The notes under the pieces: generated by a model
Databases searched by the model: none
What the model was told of the DNA's origin: nothing
Seen by the model: the letters and a program-made list of their open reading frames with translations, nothing else
Made by a program: the position numbers and the translations under genes
Part shown: piece after piece, positions 60,338-64,000 of the stretch
Position numbering within the stretch: the first letter of the stretch is position 1
Layout: each line of letters begins with the position of its first letter
From: Tillandsia leiboldiana
Lineage: Eukaryota > Streptophyta > Magnoliopsida > Poales > Bromeliaceae
Direction: 5' to 3'
Length of the DNA stretch: 64,000 bases
Assembly: GCA_029204045.2 (NCBI GenBank)
Contig: CM055065.1
Span: forward strand, 50,063,553-50,127,552

Positions 60338-61656
60338 TCGAGAAATTGTTGCCTGCGACTGGTGTGGCACAACATCCATGCATCATCTGCTTCGCATCAA
60401 GGCCCACTGTCCAATTCTTGGTCTAAAATTAGAGTGAGTTGGACGGTCAGCTTGAAAGTATGAGATGGCGTTGACGGTCGGAGTGGGGGCGGCGTGCGAG
60501 CAAACGTGGTGCACCAGGCGCAGGTAAATGTTTGGGCTTTTATACATTTCATCGGCAACTTACGCACCTAGTTCTTATTTTCCCTTCACATTTAATTGCC
60601 TCCGCTAATATCCTTATTTTGATGTTCTCTCTCGGACTCATTGTGTTATCACTTCAACAAATAACTCGCGATCTTAGCTTATGTTTGTTTTGACTTATGT
60701 ATGCACAGTTCTTATATATAATTTGATCATCTTTTTCTCCATGATCACTCTCTTGTATTGTTAAAAGAACGGTATTTAGCTGCACATTTTAACCAATTGT
60801 CCTGTACTGTTACCGAAAACACCAAATCTGAACAATACAAGAACCAAATAATAGTGAGAGATATAAGGCCATTTTTTTTTTTCTCAAATAAAGAAGCTCA
60901 AAACTGCAACCATGTGGTACAAAATTAGTAACTTTTGTTAGGGAGTCTTTTGCGCCATAGTCTCAATCAACTCTCATTCTCTTCAAATACATACATGATG
61001 AGCTTAGACCTACTATACATTGTGGCCAAATTTTGTTGATTTATAATACTTGTGTCAAAATTAGATGCAAATAAGAACCACCATAGAAAACTCCCTGGGA
61101 ACTTGTTGGCAACTTGTGGGGCTAAGCAGATGGAAGAATGTTGAGGGCTACTTCCTTCAGTGAAGGCATTTCTTGTTGCTGATGCAAGCAAACATATCTG
61201 CCACCTCTTCTTGCTTTTCTCATCACCCTCCAAGGGCCAGGATAAGACCTGCAAATCGAATATTATATATCTAGTTAGTTAAATGGATTGATGAAGGGAT
61301 AATAAGAGGAATATATTACCCCTGGGAAAAGATTTTTAAAAAAATGAAACCAAATGCAAAATTGACAAACCAAAAAAAAAGAAGAAAAAGTGTGTATATT
61401 TTTCTCATTTGTCAATACTCAGGTGTTCAGTAAGTTTGAGAAATCTAAGCCAAAAAGAAGATTAGTGCCTGAAAAGTGTTCCTCCATTGCGCCCTTTGAA
61501 GTTGTGAACATAATACACCGTCTCCATTTTGGGAAGGAAGGTCTTCGAAAGTGCGGCCAGTTTCGGGTAGAAGAAAGGTGGATAATCTTTTAAGTTGCTC
61601 ATCAAAGAATCGGCAAATTAAGACGTTAGAAATTTCATATAACTTAGGTTGCGTTT
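60338..61656. other. Spacer with exon-like fragments
   Basis: Holds a GTGGTGCACCAGGCGCAGG motif at 60497-60530. A minus-strand exon-like piece spans 61248-61122: after TTTGCAG it reads SYPGPWRVMRKARRGGRYVC and ends LKEVALNILPSA then stop. A plus-strand piece lies at 61423-61577, between ACTCAG and AAAG|GTGG, beginning VFSKFEKSKPKRRLVPEKCS. Neither is recognised or joins other exons; they may be decayed gene pieces or chance. Confidence 0.35.
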
Positions 61657-61668
61657 GGTCCAGATATA

Positions 61669-61670
<2 letters not shown>

Positions 61671-61699
<29 letters not shown>

Positions 61700-61837
61700 A
61701 GAGAAAGTTAGTATGCTACCCGCTTCGTTTATTTTTGAAATAAACTTAGCTAGAAATGTGAAGCAACTAAGGCTTCGAACTCGGATCACGAGTATCAACC
61801 ACCAAGCCCTTTGCCACTTGCACTAGTGACGGTTGAT
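61671..61837 (-). mobile_element. tRNA-derived SINE with target-site duplication
   Basis: On the minus strand the 167-bp body starts ATCAACCGTCACTAGTGC. It has an A-box-like TGGCAAAGGGCTTGG and, about 36 bases on, a B box GTTCGAAGCC, the internal promoter of RNA polymerase III, and ends in a poly-A (26 T on the plus strand, 61671-61696). It is flanked by GGTCCAGATATAAA (61657-61670) and GGTTCAGATATAAG (61838-61851), a target-site duplication with two differences. Confidence 0.85.
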
Positions 61838-61851
61838 GGTTCAGATATAAG

Positions 61852-63220
61852 TTAGAATTGTTTATTTCAGAAATAGATGTAAATTCAGGAACAAGCAAGA
61901 ATAATATCAATTTTACGTTTGGATAAAAATTAGGTTGTTTCTAGGAATGTAGGTATAAGAACAGGAATAAATAAGTTCAGAAATAGGAATAGTGAGAATA
62001 AAAATAATTATAATTTTAAAATAATAATATTTTAACTGAATAATTAATATAAAATATTAATTAAATTATAATTTAACTTATTTAAGATAGTTTTGAATAT
62101 TAATTGATAAAATAATTAACAATAATGAGTATTATTATTAAATAATTCAATTAATTACAAATAATTTAATAAATTAATTAGTTAATTATGTAATAGTTAG
62201 ATAATTAATTAATAAAATAATTAGACTAGTAAAAATATTAGATTAATTAAAGAGTTAATACAATAATTAAAATTATATTTATTTTAATTAACCTTATTTT
62301 TAGATAAAATAATTAACAATAATGTGTATTATTAATAATTAATCATTTAATTAACTACAAATAATTTAATAATTTAATTAGTTATACTTAAATAATTAGT
62401 TAATAAAATAATTAGATTAGTTAAAATATTAGATTAATTAAAAAATTAATACAATAATTAAAATTATATTTATTTTAATTAAACTTATTTTCAAATGGGA
62501 ACAAATGGGAATAAGTTTTGTTCCAGAAAAAAGCTGGAACAGTAGTTTCAGTCTTATACTATCTTATTCCAGAAAGACGAGAACTACTTTTCTCATCTAT
62601 AACCAACCGCGTTTGGGCTCTGTTTGGTTCGAGTATAAATTTAAAAGGTATAAATTTTTTTATATCTAGGATAGCTTCTTATTTCGGGATAATCAAGAAT
62701 AAAAGTTAAAATGCGTTTGGTTCAAAAACTTGGTATTCTCTGAAATAGATAAAATTGTGTTTGGTTAATATTATAGAATAGTAGAGAATAGTAAAAAAAT
62801 GATGATAGAATTTTTTACCAAATGCCAACTTTGCCCTTATCTTGTATATAGAAAATATGATTTATATTTTATAGTAAATTTGAAATAATATAATAATAAA
62901 TAATAGATTATATTTTATGCAAATAAAATAATATTTTATATTTTATAGTAAATAATAAATACTAAATAAAATAATAACGCAATTTAATATTTAACTTTGC
63001 CAAAGATTTGAAAATAAAATTACTTTTGAGTAGGAAATATAAAAGTAACAATAAAATTTTAGATTAGGGGTGGGAGAAGTAAATTTCATTTACTATCCCT
63101 AAAATTTTTAGTGGGAATAACCCTATCCCATGGGACCCATTAACGTGTTATCCTAGAAGAACCCGTTGAGTTAAGAATTATTTAAACCCAATTTTTAGAT
63201 TCCTGTTTGGCAGAAATTAT
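61852..63220. other. AT-rich MITE-like DNA with a ~200-bp tandem duplication
   Basis: No gene seen. The block starting GATAAAATAATTAACAATAA at about 62106 recurs at about 62305 with the same following sequence, so the unit is about 200 bases. The edges carry 'gtttggttc' and 'aaccaaacagg' motifs (62630 and 63245) typical of small hAT-like elements. The SINE at 61671-61837 was inserted into the outer part of this stretch. Confidence 0.5.
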
Positions 63221-64000
63221 GGGATAAGTGAGTTATTTTTTCTTTATTCCGCAACCAAACAGGTTGGAGAACAAAACTGGAACAAGATCTTATTTCAGTC
63301 TTTGTTTCCGAAACAAACGGAGGCTTAAAGAATTTCTCATGACTCGCCATCTTAAAGATAACTTTTCATGGGTATACATGAAAATTGAGAATTCAAGGAG
63401 AAAAGGATACATCCACTTCTTATCCTATCAAGCTCTCCATTGAATATAATCAGCTTTCGATTAGTATTCGCTACTGCTTCGTAGTAAAGCTCTTCCACCA
63501 CAAGCATCTCTACAGAAAAAAAAAAAAAAAAAATCTTATAAATCAATTTATACTAACAAATGAACTAGTGATTAAAGTGCTCAACATAAAGTTGGTGCAA
63601 AACACTACCATTAACATTGAAATATGGATAAGCAACGAGAAATATTTCGTCTTCGGGTTTCACGCGATCCGCCATTCTGATCTTCGTTACGAAACCAAAA
63701 TCTTCGAATAAGGACGGTTTGGTTAGATAATCTAGTTTTAGTGATGACCCTCCGAATGCCGATTGGCGTGCGAAATCGACCTCGTTGGCCTCTGGAAAGA
63801 ACTACCATATGTGGAAAGAGAAAATTAAGGAAAAAATTAAATCATCTACCAAAGAATATAACAACTAAATTTCTAGTGCCTCTGTGTACTAGTGTTAAAT
63901 TCCGAGGACCTACTATTCTGGTTCGTGTCGCTTTCTCTGGAGCGACGAAGCGATCGCAGAATCCCCGGATTAGAAGCACGCACTCTGTCATCTCAATCCC
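63221..64000. other. Right end of window
   Basis: A stretch at 63240-63320 (CAACCAAACAGGTTGGAGAAC ... ATCTTATTTCAGTC) resembles the 151-bp repeat unit at 34321-35070 in inverted form. An A run lies at 63512-63532. The last 100 bases are GC-richer and could be the edge of a gene beyond the window. Nothing can be called. Confidence 0.35.

Overview
This is a stretch of a plant nuclear genome. The genes are split by GT-AG introns, several first exons are GC-rich, and the intergenic DNA is AT-rich and full of small transposable elements. The gene families include a membrane-bound NAC factor, an XTH, a MORF organelle RNA-editing factor, a plant CDKF-type kinase and MOB1. GC-rich first exons beside AT-rich spacers suggest a monocot, but I cannot name the species from the sequence. 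I assembled the gene models by hand, joining exons whose splice sites and reading phases agree. No expression data were available.

Layout: (1) 1-4647, minus: mitochondrial stomatin-like protein, C-terminus cut by the window edge. (2) 4.8-10.6 kb: AT-rich spacer with MITEs, AT microsatellites, a TRIM-type LTR remnant and a second mobile repeat. (3) 10656-16117, plus: membrane-tethered NAC factor, 721 aa. (4) 17437-19242, minus: triple CCCH zinc-finger protein, convergent with the NAC gene. (5) 22753-25647, plus: plant protein of unknown function. (6) 26561-28689, minus: group III-type XTH with a one-base frameshift next to its catalytic motif. (7) 30913-33290, plus: small basic protein whose last intron looks like a GC-AG intron. 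(8) 33.3-39 kb: spacer with a 151-bp tandem array and more MITEs. (9) 39139-48239, plus: CDKF-4/MHK-like kinase, with a TATA box, a leader exon and a first intron filled by a 208-bp G-rich array that copies the leader splice donor. (10) 49650-53827, plus: MOB1, with a TRIM in its last intron. (11) 54552-56267, minus: membrane-anchored coiled-coil protein. (12) 57931-60337, plus: plastid-type MORF protein, head-to-head with gene 11. (13) 60.4-64 kb: repeats, including a clear tRNA-derived SINE with target-site duplication, and two exon-like fragments.

The genes are ordinary housekeeping or regulatory genes and do not form a functional cluster; kinase, MOB1 and MORF are simply neighbours. The most unusual material is non-coding. 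A roughly 160-bp mobile element is built of five consecutive perfect hairpins, with at least seven copies in two subfamilies. An intronic array repeats a splice donor and G-quadruplex-like tracts. A telomere-like TTTAGGG block sits inside a mobile repeat in the NAC gene. A short GGTGCAC/CACCAGGTGCA motif recurs five times near genes.
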